In this document: in pieces, positions 1 to 9,136 of the stretch | How positions within the stretch are numbered: position 1 is the stretch's first letter | Layout of the letters: the number at the start of each line of letters is the position of its first letter | Origin: Lentisphaeria bacterium | Lineage (GTDB): Bacteria; Verrucomicrobiota; Lentisphaeria; Victivallales; Victivallaceae | Direction: 5' to 3' | DNA: 50,084 nt | Assembly: GCA_017456285.1 (NCBI GenBank) | Contig: JAFTJQ010000010.1 | Span: 1-50,084, forward strand | Notes under the pieces: model-generated | Told to the model about the DNA's origin: nothing | The model's input: only the letters and a program-made list of their open reading frames with translations | The model's database searches: none | Position numbers and translations under genes: made by a program

Positions 1-120
1 ATCCAGCATTTTATTAGTCGTGCCACAAGCACGACACCTACAATAATTTATAATTCCCCTGTCCTCCATAGCCTTTGGCGAAGGAGGATAATTCTTAATT
101 CTTAATTTTTAATTCTATGC
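1..120. repeat. Intergenic repeat-like segment with two hairpins
   Basis: No open frame is credible here. A perfect 7-bp stem with a 5-nt loop lies at 17-35 (GTCGTGC/GCACGAC). A second hairpin at 62-88 pairs TCCTCC with GGAGGA around an inner GCC-TTT-GGC stem. They are followed by the short tandem string TTCTTAATTCTTAATTTTTA (93-112). Such hairpin plus TTAATT strings are typical of dispersed intergenic repeats, but only one copy is in this window, so dispersal is inferred. Confidence 0.45.
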
Positions 121-189
121 CTCCGTGCCTCCATATTCGTTTTTCGGAGATAATTTTGCATATTATTTCATTAAAGAAATATTTACAGT

Positions 190-218
190 TTGCAAAAGTG
201 ATTTAATGGTGTTATATT
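190..218 (+). promoter_or_regulatory. Sigma-70-like promoter of the amino-acid ABC operon
   Basis: TTGCAA at 190-195 and TATATT at 213-218 are separated by 17 bp, placing a start near 225, about 30 nt before the ATG at 256. The direct repeat TAATGGTGT occurs at 204-212 and again just after the -10 box and could be an operator, but this is only suggestive. Confidence 0.5.
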
Positions 219-255
219 GTCTAATGGTGTAAAAAAATAAACAGACAGGATTTTT

Positions 256-1710
256 ATGTTAAAGAAATTTTATTTAATCATTTTAGTGGCATTAGCCGTG
301 AGTTTCTGCGGTTGCGATCAAACCGAGAAGCCGAAGTTGATTATGGTCACGAATGCGACTTTCCCTCCTTATGAATATATAGAAAAAGGACAAATTGACG
401 GTATCGACCCAGCGATTATCAAAGAAGTTGCAGCCAATTTGGGTTATGAACTTGAAATTCAGGATATGAATTTTGAATCAATTATTGCTGCTGTACAATC
501 AGGGAAAGCCGACATCGGTGCTTCGGGAATTACGGTAACGGAGGAACGAAAAAAGCAGGTGTTTTTCACAATTCCCTATGTGGTTAGTGAACAGCTTATT
601 ATCGTTAGAGAAGACTCGGCAATTCAAGGCGTTAAAGATTTGCAAAAATGCAAAATCGGTGTTCAGCATGGGACTACGGGGGATTATTTTGTTACGGAAA
701 ACATCAAAGAACCTGAACGCTTCTCTAATGGAGCATTGGCGGTTGCGGCTTTAAGTGCCGGCAAAATTGATGCAGTTGTCTGTGATAGAGAGCCGTCAGA
801 AGTTTTTGTGAGGCAAAGGAAAAATTTGCGTTTGCTTAATGAGCCATTGACCTATGAGGAATATGCTTTCGCAATCGGTAAATACAATCCTGAACTGCTT
901 GAGAAATTCAATGCTGAATTAACTCAAATGAAGCAAAACGGCAGACTGAAGGAAATAGTTAATGCTTATCGGCATAATCACTCAAAAACAATTAGTGAAA
1001 AGGTCGTTGAGAGCAATACTTTTTTGTTGGTTGTCAAAGAATCATTTTATCTCAATTTTGTCAAAGACGGTAGATACAAGTATTTGGTCAAAGGTTTTGG
1101 AATAACAATTTACATTACCTTTTTCGCTTTGCTGCTTGGCTTGGTTATTGGGTTTGCAATTGCGATTGTGCGAAGTACAGCCGACCAAACGGGAGGGTTG
1201 CGGATTCTTAATGCAATTTGCAAAGTCTATTTGACTATTATCCGAGGTACACCCGTTGTCGTCCAGTTGCTTATTATCTATTTTGTGATTTTCGGGTCAG
1301 TGGATATTGATAAAATTGTAGTGGCAATTATCGCATTCGGAATTAATTCAGGGGCGTATGTCGCCGAGATTATTCGCGGGGGAATCATGTCTATCGACAA
1401 AGGACAGATGGAGGCAGGCCGCAGTTTGGGATTGTCTTACACCCAAACTATGAAGTATATCATTACACCGCAAGCGATTAAAAATGTTCTGCCTGCACTC
1501 GGCAATGAATTTATTGTGCTTTTGAAAGAGACAAGTGTTTCAGGATATATTGCATTGCAGGATTTAACCAAGGGCGGAGATATTATCCGCAGTCAAACTT
1601 ATGATGCTTTTTTGCCGTTGCTGGCAGTAGCGGTAATCTATCTTGCCGTAGTGATGTTGCTTTCGGCACTTTTGGGTAAATTTGAGAAGGGGCTGAAGAA
1701 AAATGAGTAA
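256..1710 (+). CDS. Polar amino-acid ABC importer, fused substrate-binding and permease protein
   Basis: Single 484-residue protein combining both membrane-side parts of an amino-acid importer. Residues 1-20 form a signal ending at a lipobox-like Cys20 (FCGC), so the binding domain is probably lipid-anchored; Asp at +2 would favour inner-membrane retention by enterobacterial rules. Residues 25-245 are a family-3 binding protein ([10 protein letters not shown], then [12 protein letters not shown] and the [16 protein letters not shown] segment). Residues 275-480 are a MetI-type permease with about five helices and the EAA loop ([20 protein letters not shown]). It overlaps the ATPase gene by 8 bp, so the two form a complete importer. 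The ligand (glutamine, arginine, cystine or another polar amino acid) cannot be told from sequence alone. The start is the first ATG, with a weak AGGA site 5 nt upstream. Confidence 0.92.
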   Translation: MLKKFYLIILVALAVSFCGCDQTEKPKLIMVTNATFPPYEYIEKGQIDGIDPAIIKEVAANLGYELEIQDMNFESIIAAVQSGKADIGASGITVTEERKKQVFFTIPYVVSEQLIIVREDSAIQGVKDLQKCKIGVQHGTTGDYFVTENIKEPERFSNGALAVAALSAGKIDAVVCDREPSEVFVRQRKNLRLLNEPLTYEEYAFAIGKYNPELLEKFNAELTQMKQNGRLKEIVNAYRHNHSKTISEKVVESNTFLLVVKESFYLNFVKDGRYKYLVKGFGITIYITFFALLLGLVIGFAIAIVRSTADQTGGLRILNAICKVYLTIIRGTPVVVQLLIIYFVIFGSVDIDKIVVAIIAFGINSGAYVAEIIRGGIMSIDKGQMEAGRSLGLSYTQTMKYIITPQAIKNVLPALGNEFIVLLKETSVSGYIALQDLTKGGDIIRSQTYDAFLPLLAVAVIYLAVVMLLSALLGKFEKGLKKNE

Positions 1711-2437
1711 AGTAATTTTTGAGATTAAAAATTTGGAGAAAAAATTTAAGGAAGTTCATGCCTTAAAAAATATCAGCACTGAAATTAAGCAAGGTGAAGT
1801 GCTTTTTATCGTCGGGCCGTCAGGATCGGGAAAAAGTACATTTCTGCGTTGTTTGAATTTATTGGAGCAGCCGACTTCGGGCGAGATTATTTTTGAAGAG
1901 CATAATATTACTGCTGGTGAGATGCAGTTAAATAAATTCCGCCGCAGGGTAGGGATGGTATTTCAGCATTTTAATCTTTTCCCGAATATGACGATCAAGG
2001 AAAATATTACATTGGCACCGATAAAAACCGGGGTTTTGAGCAAGATAGAGGCGGATGCTAAAGCAAATATGCTGCTTCAGCGAATCGGACTTGCAGACAA
2101 AGCTAATGCTTATCCGAGTCAATTGTCAGGCGGACAAAAGCAGAGAATTGCCATTGTCAGGGCTTTGGCAATGAATCCGGATGTGATACTTTTTGATGAA
2201 CCGACTTCGGCACTTGACCCTGAAATGGTTGGCGAAGTGCTGACATTGATGCGAGAACTTGCCCAAGAGGGAATGACCATGGCAGTTGTTACTCATGAAA
2301 TCGGATTTGCTGCAGAGGTGGCAAATCGGGTAATTTTTATGGATCAGGGACAAATTATTTTGGACGGCACTCCTGATGAGGTTATTAAAAATCCGACTAA
2401 TTTGCGGGCAAAAGAGTTTTTCTCCAAAGTTTTATAA
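1703..2437 (+). CDS. Polar amino-acid ABC importer, ATP-binding protein (GlnQ-like)
   Basis: A 244-residue ABC ATPase of the GlnQ/HisP/ArtP type that powers uptake through the preceding fused permease. Visible are Walker [10 protein letters not shown] (about 38-46), the Q-loop region FQHFNLFPN, the signature LSGGQKQR, Walker [14 protein letters not shown] and the switch histidine in VVTHEIGF. Length and motifs are normal for the family. The ATG lies inside the last codons of the permease gene (8-bp ATGAGTAA overlap), implying translational coupling. I give no symbol because substrate specificity is not visible. Confidence 0.93.
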   Translation: MSKVIFEIKNLEKKFKEVHALKNISTEIKQGEVLFIVGPSGSGKSTFLRCLNLLEQPTSGEIIFEEHNITAGEMQLNKFRRRVGMVFQHFNLFPNMTIKENITLAPIKTGVLSKIEADAKANMLLQRIGLADKANAYPSQLSGGQKQRIAIVRALAMNPDVILFDEPTSALDPEMVGEVLTLMRELAQEGMTMAVVTHEIGFAAEVANRVIFMDQGQIILDGTPDEVIKNPTNLRAKEFFSKVL

Positions 2438-2551
2438 TATTTTCATGTTTTATTGCTTTTTAGGTGATAAAAGGTGGAGCAGGAGTTTACTTTTATTCAA
2501 ATTGCTGTTATTATTTGAATATAAGGTAAAATTTTAAAAAAAGGTTTGATG

Positions 2552-2815
2552 ATGAAAAAAGTTTTAACCGTATTATTCAATATCGTTCTGACGATAATTA
2601 CCTTGTTATTGAGTGTAATTTTTTACGTCGTTGCATTTCCATTTGTCCTCGTGATGAGAATTTTTGGGAAAATTAAGTCAATTTATAATGAAATAAGCAG
2701 TCGTTCTGATGACAGCACCCCCATGGGTGCTTATAATGCCAAGCGGTATATCGAGGCTTCCCAAAAGCACAATCAAAAAGTTCTTGAAAAAAAATTACTC
2801 ATCGACCTTGAATGA
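2552..2815 (+). CDS. Small hypothetical membrane protein
   Basis: About 87 residues and not recognised. Residues 3-35 form one long or two short hydrophobic segments (VLTVLFNIVLTIITLLLSVIF then VVAFPFVLVMRIF), followed by a basic, polar cytoplasmic-looking tail rich in Lys and Glu. A TTG at 2546 and ATGs at 2549 and 2552 are all in frame. AAGG at 2541-2544 is best spaced (7 nt) for the ATG at 2552, so I take that start. The 3' end overlaps the convergent ABC-F gene by 21 bp. It follows the ABC operon after 114 bp and probably has its own transcript. No function can be assigned. Confidence 0.6.
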   Translation: MKKVLTVLFNIVLTIITLLLSVIFYVVAFPFVLVMRIFGKIKSIYNEISSRSDDSTPMGAYNAKRYIEASQKHNQKVLEKKLLIDLE

Positions 2816-4789
2816 TTCAATGATTTCCTCAAGTTCAAGTGCGGCGGTTTCCCACTCTTCGGTTTTTTGAGCAATTTTAGTTTGAATGTCAAAAAGTTCC
2901 CGATTGGTCATCTGGAAATTGATATTGGCATTAACATCTGCAAGCAGTAATGCAAGTTCTTCCTGCCGTGCTTGCAAACGCTCTAAATCCTTTTCAATGC
3001 GGACAACTTTTTTCTCGATATCTTTTTTGGCAGCGGCAAGTTTTTCTCGTTGTTTTGCTCGTTCACGTCGGCGTTCTTTACTGTCAAAAGTTGTAGTTTC
3101 AGCGGAATTTGAAACTGATTTTTTTAATTCTTTAGGAGAATTTTCAATATTTGCTTTGCCGAGTTCGGTGCTTTTTTCTAAATAATAATCGTAATTGCCG
3201 AAATATTTTCGGATTTTCGGGCGTTCCATGGCGATAATGGTATTGGCGACATTGCGGACAAATTCGATGTCGTGACTTACCAAACAGACGGTTCCCTGAT
3301 ATTCACTTAAGGCTTTTTGCAGTAATTCCCGTGCTGCAATATCGAGGTGAGTTGTCGGTTCATCCAAAATTAAAAAGTTCGGCGGATTGACGAAAATTCT
3401 GGCAAAAGAGAGACGGATTTTTTCGCCTCCTGAAAGGACTTTGCAGGGTTTGGAAGCTGCTTCGCCTGAGAAGCCGAAAGCTCCGAGAATATTCATTAAA
3501 TTATTCTGTGAAGCCCCCGCTTTTAAATTGGCTCGCACCACATCGTAAACGCTCATTTCGTCCTCTAAAATATCCTTGAACTCCTGTGCCTGATAGCCGA
3601 TAATCACATTGTGCCCGATAACCACTTTTCCTGCATTTGGTGCAAGTTTACCGACCAATAGTTTCAGCAAAGTTGTTTTTCCCATACCGTTGTAACCGAT
3701 AAAGGCGATTTTATCTCCGCGATCTATGGCTAAATTAATATCGTTAAAAATCGGATTTGCCTCATTATTGGGATAATGAAAACTCAAATTCTCGATTCTG
3801 GCACTTTCACTGCCGCAGGGTGGGGGATCGGGGAATTTAATCATCCCATTGTAGGAGAGTTCATCAGGTATTTCGATATCCTCCATTTTGTCGAGGGCTT
3901 TCTGCCAACTTTTTGCTTGAGAAGCCTTTGAACTTTTAGCTCGGAAGCGGTCAATAGTACGCTCAAGGTGTTCTTTTTTGCGGTCGGCATTTTTTTTAGC
4001 GGCAATCAAAGACTGCATTTTTTCCTCACGATTTTTGCGGTAATAATCGTAATCGCCTGCGTAGCGGGTGACTTGCCCTGAATTTACCTCCAAGGTCACA
4101 TCAGTTAATTTTTTCAGCAAAAAGCGGTCGTGCGAAATCAAAATAAGCGTTCCGATGTAACTTTTCAAAAATTTACAGAGCCATTCAACCGCCGGTATAT
4201 CCAAATAGTTTGACGGCTCGTCCAGCAGAAGTATGTCAGGATTGGAAATTAAAACTCTTGCCAGCATTGCTCGCATCTGCCAACCGCCGGAGAAACTTTT
4301 TAACGGTTTATTGAAATCCTCAATTTTGAATCCTAAATTAGTTAAAGCTGCCTCGGCATCGCTTTTTAGGGTATAGGCTCCTAAATGTTCATATTGGGTT
4401 TGTAGAGTTCCGTGTTGCTTAAGCAAAGAATTTTTGCGGTCGCTGTCCAAAGAAGAGTTATTGTCATTTAATTCATGTTCAATATTTTTCAATTTTTCGG
4501 CAATAGTTTTTAATTCAGGGATAGCATCGGCGGTAAAATTCAATAGAGAAATTTCTTCGCTTCCAGTCGGCAACTGCTGTTTCATGCAGCCGATTCGCAT
4601 ATTTTTAGGGATAATAATTTCACCTGCATCGGGTGATATTTCGCCGATAATCATATTCAGAATGGTACTTTTGCCCGCTCCGTTAGGGCCGACCAAACCG
4701 ACACGCTCATTGCTGTTAATTCTGAAACTGACCTTATTCAGCACAAAGACGCCTGAATAGAGTTTCTCCACATTTCTGAAGTCAATCAT
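2795..4789 (-). CDS. ABC-F family ATPase (ribosome-associated type)
   Basis: A 664-residue soluble protein with two ABC domains and no membrane segment, the ABC-F plan (Uup/YheS/EttA class), whose members act on ribosomes. Domain 1: Walker A GPNGAGKST near residue 36, signature SFSGGWQMR, Walker B ILLLDEPSNYLD. An interdomain linker rich in Lys and Arg spans about 245-315. Domain 2: Walker A GYNGMGKTT near 364, signature LSGGEKIR, Walker B FLILDEPTTHLD. The C-terminal 100 residues are a charged coiled coil (KERRRERAKQREK onward), as in Uup/YheS. It is the last gene of the minus-strand kinase operon: its ATG overlaps the kinase stop by 4 bp (ATGA). The exact subfamily is unclear. Confidence 0.93.
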   Translation of the reverse strand: MIDFRNVEKLYSGVFVLNKVSFRINSNERVGLVGPNGAGKSTILNMIIGEISPDAGEIIIPKNMRIGCMKQQLPTGSEEISLLNFTADAIPELKTIAEKLKNIEHELNDNNSSLDSDRKNSLLKQHGTLQTQYEHLGAYTLKSDAEAALTNLGFKIEDFNKPLKSFSGGWQMRAMLARVLISNPDILLLDEPSNYLDIPAVEWLCKFLKSYIGTLILISHDRFLLKKLTDVTLEVNSGQVTRYAGDYDYYRKNREEKMQSLIAAKKNADRKKEHLERTIDRFRAKSSKASQAKSWQKALDKMEDIEIPDELSYNGMIKFPDPPPCGSESARIENLSFHYPNNEANPIFNDINLAIDRGDKIAFIGYNGMGKTTLLKLLVGKLAPNAGKVVIGHNVIIGYQAQEFKDILEDEMSVYDVVRANLKAGASQNNLMNILGAFGFSGEAASKPCKVLSGGEKIRLSFARIFVNPPNFLILDEPTTHLDIAARELLQKALSEYQGTVCLVSHDIEFVRNVANTIIAMERPKIRKYFGNYDYYLEKSTELGKANIENSPKELKKSVSNSAETTTFDSKERRRERAKQREKLAAAKKDIEKKVVRIEKDLERLQARQEELALLLADVNANINFQMTNRELFDIQTKIAQKTEEWETAALELEEIIESFKVDE

Positions 4790-7356
4790 TTTTTATCCAT
4801 TTCTATTATGTAACGGAATCCAACATCATTGATACCGCCATTGAATCGACTGACGGTACTGCATTTTGCGTAAGTGTGATCGGTTAAGTATGATCCGCCG
4901 TAGATGCCGTAATAATCGGTTCCGCTGATTTTAATTAATTCCCGTAAATTGCCTGCTAATTCCTTGACGCCGTAGACTGAAGTGTCATCAGGATAACTAT
5001 TGCTCGGAGCACCGTAGGGGTAATCTTTTTTATTGCTTGTACTATTAAGCAAGGCGTGATTAATCATAAATTTATCACCCCAGATATAAATGCGTTTATC
5101 AACGCCTCTGGCGGCTTTTTCAATTTCACCGAAGTAGGGAAGACGGCATTTTTTATTGAGTTTTTTACTCATGTATTCGCAATAGGCTTCCGCTGCCTGC
5201 GGAGAGATTCCGAAAATCGGCATTTGAGAGATCAATGGATAGATTAAACTGCCGCTGTCATCCCATAGTGGAGTAACCTTGAGACCGTTTTTGCTGTCTT
5301 CCAAGATCATGTTGCCACGGAATAAATCACGTTTGGCAGGATCTTCGATAGAGTTCCAAAATTCCAAATATTCGCCAAATGTAACCTCTGATTTGCAGAT
5401 AAAAAAGTCGTCAATATATCGCTTATGCCCGATATCCGCCTGACTGAGAATGCGAGAGTGGTATTCACCGCCGGGGATATAAATCATATTGCTTGGGATG
5501 TTATCGGCACTAAGCAGATTGTAGGTACTGATTTTTCCGGCTTCAACTTTTAAGGGAACACTAATGGTATCCATGGTGGAATTTTTGTAGCTGAAAACGT
5601 AAGTTCCTGCCTCAAGTTTTAATTCTGAAGGAGTTTCAATATAGATATCCTCGGATTTTGTTGAGTCATTGTGATTTTCCTGATTATAAATGGTGCATGA
5701 CAAAGTTAAGGGGTGGGGGCTGTTTAATATGATTTTTCCCTGATTATTATTCAAAAGTTCAAGCTGTTCCTTTAGTTGCGGAGTTTTGCTGATCATTTTT
5801 TCAAACTCTTCAGTTAATTCGATTGAGCTTATGTGTAAAATTTTCAGCAATGCGGCGTCATCCTGAATATTATTAAAAGTATAGCTGATAATTAATCGCA
5901 GAATTTGCTCTTTTTCTTGTCCGATATCCAACTTGCCGCTTAAAAGGCTGATTTTATTCAAGGTATCCAGCAAGGTTTGAATTGTACTTGCAAGTCTGGT
6001 TTCATTAAGCAAAGCGGTATTTTGATTGAGCATCTCAAGTTTGATGTAATCAATGTCGGTTTGAGCATTATGGCGTGAAGAGCGTTGAATTAATTGCATC
6101 TGCTTGGCAAGCAACGTTTCCGCTTCATGCAGATTTTGGGTCAAAACTTGCTTAAGTGCTTTCAATTCAATGGCATCTTTGATGTAAAAATAGGAGAAAA
6201 ATACTCCCATTGTCAGCAAGGCAACCAGCAAAGTTGACGGAATCAATGGATGTCGGCGACAGAACTTAAAAAATCGGATAATCGGTGAATTATAGACTCC
6301 GACTACTTGCAAATTCAAATAGTTTTTAATATCATTCATTAATTCAGCAACATTTTTGTAGCGATACACTCGTTCAACCGCCAAAGCTTTCATACAGATA
6401 GCTTCAAGTTCTCTGGAGATTTTCAGGTGCTTTGACCGTTTATGCGGAAGCACGATTTCTCCATTGAGTATAATTGAAAAAAGTTCTTTGGTTTCAAGTT
6501 TGGGATTGTGCGGAGTTGCTACACAACAAAGCAGACAATAGAGAATATTGCCGAGTGCATAGACATCACTTGCTTCCCCGTATTCGATTTCACACCCTGC
6601 GATTTGCTCCGGAGACATAAATAACGGCGTACCTGCGATGCTGTTTTTGTTTGGTAAATCCTCTTTTTCTCGCAGGTCGATTTTCTCTTTTTTGTTGCTG
6701 GAGTCATTTTTTTCAATGTAAATTGCCATGCCCCAATCCATGATAAAAACCTCACCATAGTTTCCGATCATGATATTTGCAGGTTTTAAATCTCGATGGA
6801 TAATTCCCTTGCTGTGAGCAAAAAGCATGCCGTTGCAGATATTTAAGAAAATTTCCAATCGACGGTGCAGCGGATATTTTTTGATATAATTCTGATCGCC
6901 TTTTTCAAGCCGTTTCAGCACATATTCCAAATCCTCTCCGTCAACTTTTTTCATGCTGAAATAAGCCCCGGTACCCTCAAAAACTCCGAGATTATAGACG
7001 GGAATGATATTAGGATGGTCAATCTGGGCAGTGATTCTGGCTTCACGAATAAATGAATCAATACTTTTGGTGTCGTTTTTGAGATCACTTCTCATTACTT
7101 TCAATGCTAAATTGCGATAAAAAAGCGTGTCTTTAGCCTTGAAAACCGTACCCATACCGCCGAAACCTAAAACACTCAAGTTGGTAAAGGAACTTTTTAA
7201 TTTTCCCCAGTCAGGCTGAATGATTTTTTGTTTTAATTCTTCTTCGGACAGGGGGGTACTCTCTACTTGGCATTGGATAGTCTCATTATTATCTGCCATG
7301 TTGATTATCTGAGTCGCCTCCAAATCTCTGGAGCTTTCCGGAGAGTATTCGGGCAT
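4786..7356 (-). CDS. Transmembrane Ser/Thr protein kinase with C-terminal SUMF1/FGE-like domain
   Basis: An 856-residue receptor-like kinase. The kinase domain spans about 58-350: glycine loop GFGGMG (64-69), ATP lysine Lys86 in ALKV, catalytic HRDLKPAN (Asp189), metal motif DWG at 207-209 in place of DFG, GTPLFMSPE (242-250) for the activation-segment end, and DVYALG. A transmembrane helix lies near 371-392. The outer part has an alpha-helical stretch (395-540), a beta-rich PEGA-like segment (570-612) and a SUMF1/formylglycine-generating-enzyme-like domain (622-853, with IPGGEY, CRLPYFGEIEKAARG, GAPSNSYP, GVKELAGNLREL and GGSY). The two-cysteine FGE active site is not evident, so this domain probably binds ligands. 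Chlamydial Pkn1 has a comparable kinase-SUMF1 layout as I recall it. The gene lies 3 bp after a coiled-coil gene and overlaps the ABC-F gene by 4 bp. An RBS (GAGGAG) sits 9 nt before the ATG. Confidence 0.9.
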   Translation of the reverse strand: MPEYSPESSRDLEATQIINMADNNETIQCQVESTPLSEEELKQKIIQPDWGKLKSSFTNLSVLGFGGMGTVFKAKDTLFYRNLALKVMRSDLKNDTKSIDSFIREARITAQIDHPNIIPVYNLGVFEGTGAYFSMKKVDGEDLEYVLKRLEKGDQNYIKKYPLHRRLEIFLNICNGMLFAHSKGIIHRDLKPANIMIGNYGEVFIMDWGMAIYIEKNDSSNKKEKIDLREKEDLPNKNSIAGTPLFMSPEQIAGCEIEYGEASDVYALGNILYCLLCCVATPHNPKLETKELFSIILNGEIVLPHKRSKHLKISRELEAICMKALAVERVYRYKNVAELMNDIKNYLNLQVVGVYNSPIIRFFKFCRRHPLIPSTLLVALLTMGVFFSYFYIKDAIELKALKQVLTQNLHEAETLLAKQMQLIQRSSRHNAQTDIDYIKLEMLNQNTALLNETRLASTIQTLLDTLNKISLLSGKLDIGQEKEQILRLIISYTFNNIQDDAALLKILHISSIELTEEFEKMISKTPQLKEQLELLNNNQGKIILNSPHPLTLSCTIYNQENHNDSTKSEDIYIETPSELKLEAGTYVFSYKNSTMDTISVPLKVEAGKISTYNLLSADNIPSNMIYIPGGEYHSRILSQADIGHKRYIDDFFICKSEVTFGEYLEFWNSIEDPAKRDLFRGNMILEDSKNGLKVTPLWDDSGSLIYPLISQMPIFGISPQAAEAYCEYMSKKLNKKCRLPYFGEIEKAARGVDKRIYIWGDKFMINHALLNSTSNKKDYPYGAPSNSYPDDTSVYGVKELAGNLRELIKISGTDYYGIYGGSYLTDHTYAKCSTVSRFNGGINDVGFRYIIEMDKK

Positions 7357-7359
7357 AAA

Positions 7360-9105
7360 TTATTGCTCCTCTATCTTTTTGATTCGCTCGAGAACTTGAT
7401 TGCCCAAATTAGCAAAATCGGTATAAAATTCCTCTTTAGGTTCTTTTTTGAGCGTGAGTCTGATAGAATTTCTTAATTCAAAGTTGTCGGGGAAAATAAA
7501 GCATTTTGCCTCTGATCTGCCATTATCAAGTTTATTTACAGCTACAACCACTCCGACAAATCCGCCCTCTTTGGTCATTACCATATCGCCGACTTCTGCT
7601 TGAACTGCGGATGATTCAGTGCGGCTGTCATTGCGAATATAGAGGTAATCATCATGGCTGCTCATACTCATTGAGCAGCGTCCCTCTAAAGTTCCGCCGT
7701 CTTTGCCGTATTGGTTGAACTTAAATAGATATAAATTATTGAATCCGCGACGTCTGACGTCAGATACTCGCATGAAATGCAATGTTTCTGCCGGCGGTTC
7801 AGGAATCTCAAGTAATGCTACACGAATATCTTTGCGAGAGATAAATAACGGTCCTGTTACATCAAGTGCTTCTGATTTTTCTTGAGTCGGGTCATACAGT
7901 TTGTAATCAAGTTTGGTAACTTTTTCAAATTCAGCATGATCGATTGAGTTACCACTTAAAATATTGAAAAGTGAAATTATAACATTTTTCTTATCAACCT
8001 TAATTACCGGCAGATAATAAGTTCCGCCTGCATTGTAATTTACGAGCATTCGCTTCTGTTCATTAACGATTTGAAGTTGTTTCATGGTCTCTTTGTAGGT
8101 AACTAAAACTTCAGACTCCAAAGATTTTTTGATATGAAGCAGGCTTTTTTCTGCTTCGGCAACTTCACGCTCAAGTTCAGCTTTAAGTTCTGCTGCGGAT
8201 TGACGCACCTCGGCAATCTCACGATTTTTGATTTCGACTTCTTCTTTGGCATCTGATAAGTCTTTAACCGCCTTGGTTAAAATTCCACGCATGGATTGAA
8301 TTTGTTTTTTATGCTCCTGAATTTCGACCTCTTTTACCTTGATCTGCTTGGTAGTTTTGGCTAATTGAGTTTGAGTTGTAATGAGTTTATCTTCTGCGAC
8401 TTCGAGTTCCTGTTCCATATTTGCAATGTTGTTTTTGAATTCACTGATACGCTCATTAAGTTTGGCTTTTTCTTTGTCCAAAGCGGCAAGTTTTTCCTCG
8501 GTAGCAGTAAGTTCATTCATGGTATGCTCTAAATCTACTTCGCGTCTGGCGAGGAGATCCTTGATTGTTTTTACCTCTTCAGAAGTTGCCGCATTGGGGT
8601 CAGAACTATAGCCTGCAAATTTGCCTGATCCTGTCCCCGTCCCGTTTCCTGAACCACCTGAAGTGCTGAATCTGAAAGTATCCAAGCGATTTTTGTTCTG
8701 AATATTATTAAGTTCCTGCATTGCCTGTTGATAACGGGAACTTAAATTTGCCTGATCGATTTTCTGAACTTCTTTTTCGGTGGTATCGACATCGGTAAAG
8801 TCTTTAGTTTGAAGCAATTGAAGCTGCATGTCAGCTTTTGCCATCTGCACTTCAATTTTTTTCATCGCCGCCTCACGAGCCTGTGAGTGACCGAATCGCT
8901 TTTGTGCTTCCTCAAGTTCTTTCAAAGCATCAGCAAGCAACAACCGCTCGCTTCTCAATTGCTCGATAATCACATTTGCGGTTTTGGTATTAACCACAGC
9001 ACCGTCATCTCCGTAGGGGTTTTCAAGCGTGGAGAGACCGGTGATCATCGAAAGCATCGAGACCACGATAAAGTCACACATTACAACCAGAATAGCTCTA
9101 TTCAA
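7360..9105 (-). CDS. Coiled-coil protein with TolR/MotB-like N-terminal membrane helix
   Basis: 581 residues, not in a family I can name. Residues 4-24 (ILVVMCDFIVVSMLSMITGL) form one helix near the N-terminus with an Asp (D11) at its start, like the proton-binding Asp of TolR, ExbD and MotB. Long coiled coils follow (about 50-140 and 183-345, rich in EL/KL heptads), split by a Gly/Ser linker (149-165). A beta-rich C-terminal domain (about 360-560) includes VGDMVMTKEGGFVGVVVAVN, loosely like a degenerate trypsin-fold strand pair. The start codon is TTG at 9105: AGGTG is 6 nt upstream and no ATG comes earlier in frame. It lies 31 bp after the TolQ-like gene and 3 bp before the kinase, so all three are one operon. 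The TolR/MotB link rests on the helix, the Asp and the neighbour. Confidence 0.75.
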   Translation of the reverse strand: MNRAILVVMCDFIVVSMLSMITGLSTLENPYGDDGAVVNTKTANVIIEQLRSERLLLADALKELEEAQKRFGHSQAREAAMKKIEVQMAKADMQLQLLQTKDFTDVDTTEKEVQKIDQANLSSRYQQAMQELNNIQNKNRLDTFRFSTSGGSGNGTGTGSGKFAGYSSDPNAATSEEVKTIKDLLARREVDLEHTMNELTATEEKLAALDKEKAKLNERISEFKNNIANMEQELEVAEDKLITTQTQLAKTTKQIKVKEVEIQEHKKQIQSMRGILTKAVKDLSDAKEEVEIKNREIAEVRQSAAELKAELEREVAEAEKSLLHIKKSLESEVLVTYKETMKQLQIVNEQKRMLVNYNAGGTYYLPVIKVDKKNVIISLFNILSGNSIDHAEFEKVTKLDYKLYDPTQEKSEALDVTGPLFISRKDIRVALLEIPEPPAETLHFMRVSDVRRRGFNNLYLFKFNQYGKDGGTLEGRCSMSMSSHDDYLYIRNDSRTESSAVQAEVGDMVMTKEGGFVGVVVAVNKLDNGRSEAKCFIFPDNFELRNSIRLTLKKEPKEEFYTDFANLGNQVLERIKKIEEQ

Positions 9106-9136
9106 AAATACACCTGCAAGTTAATGTTAATTATTT

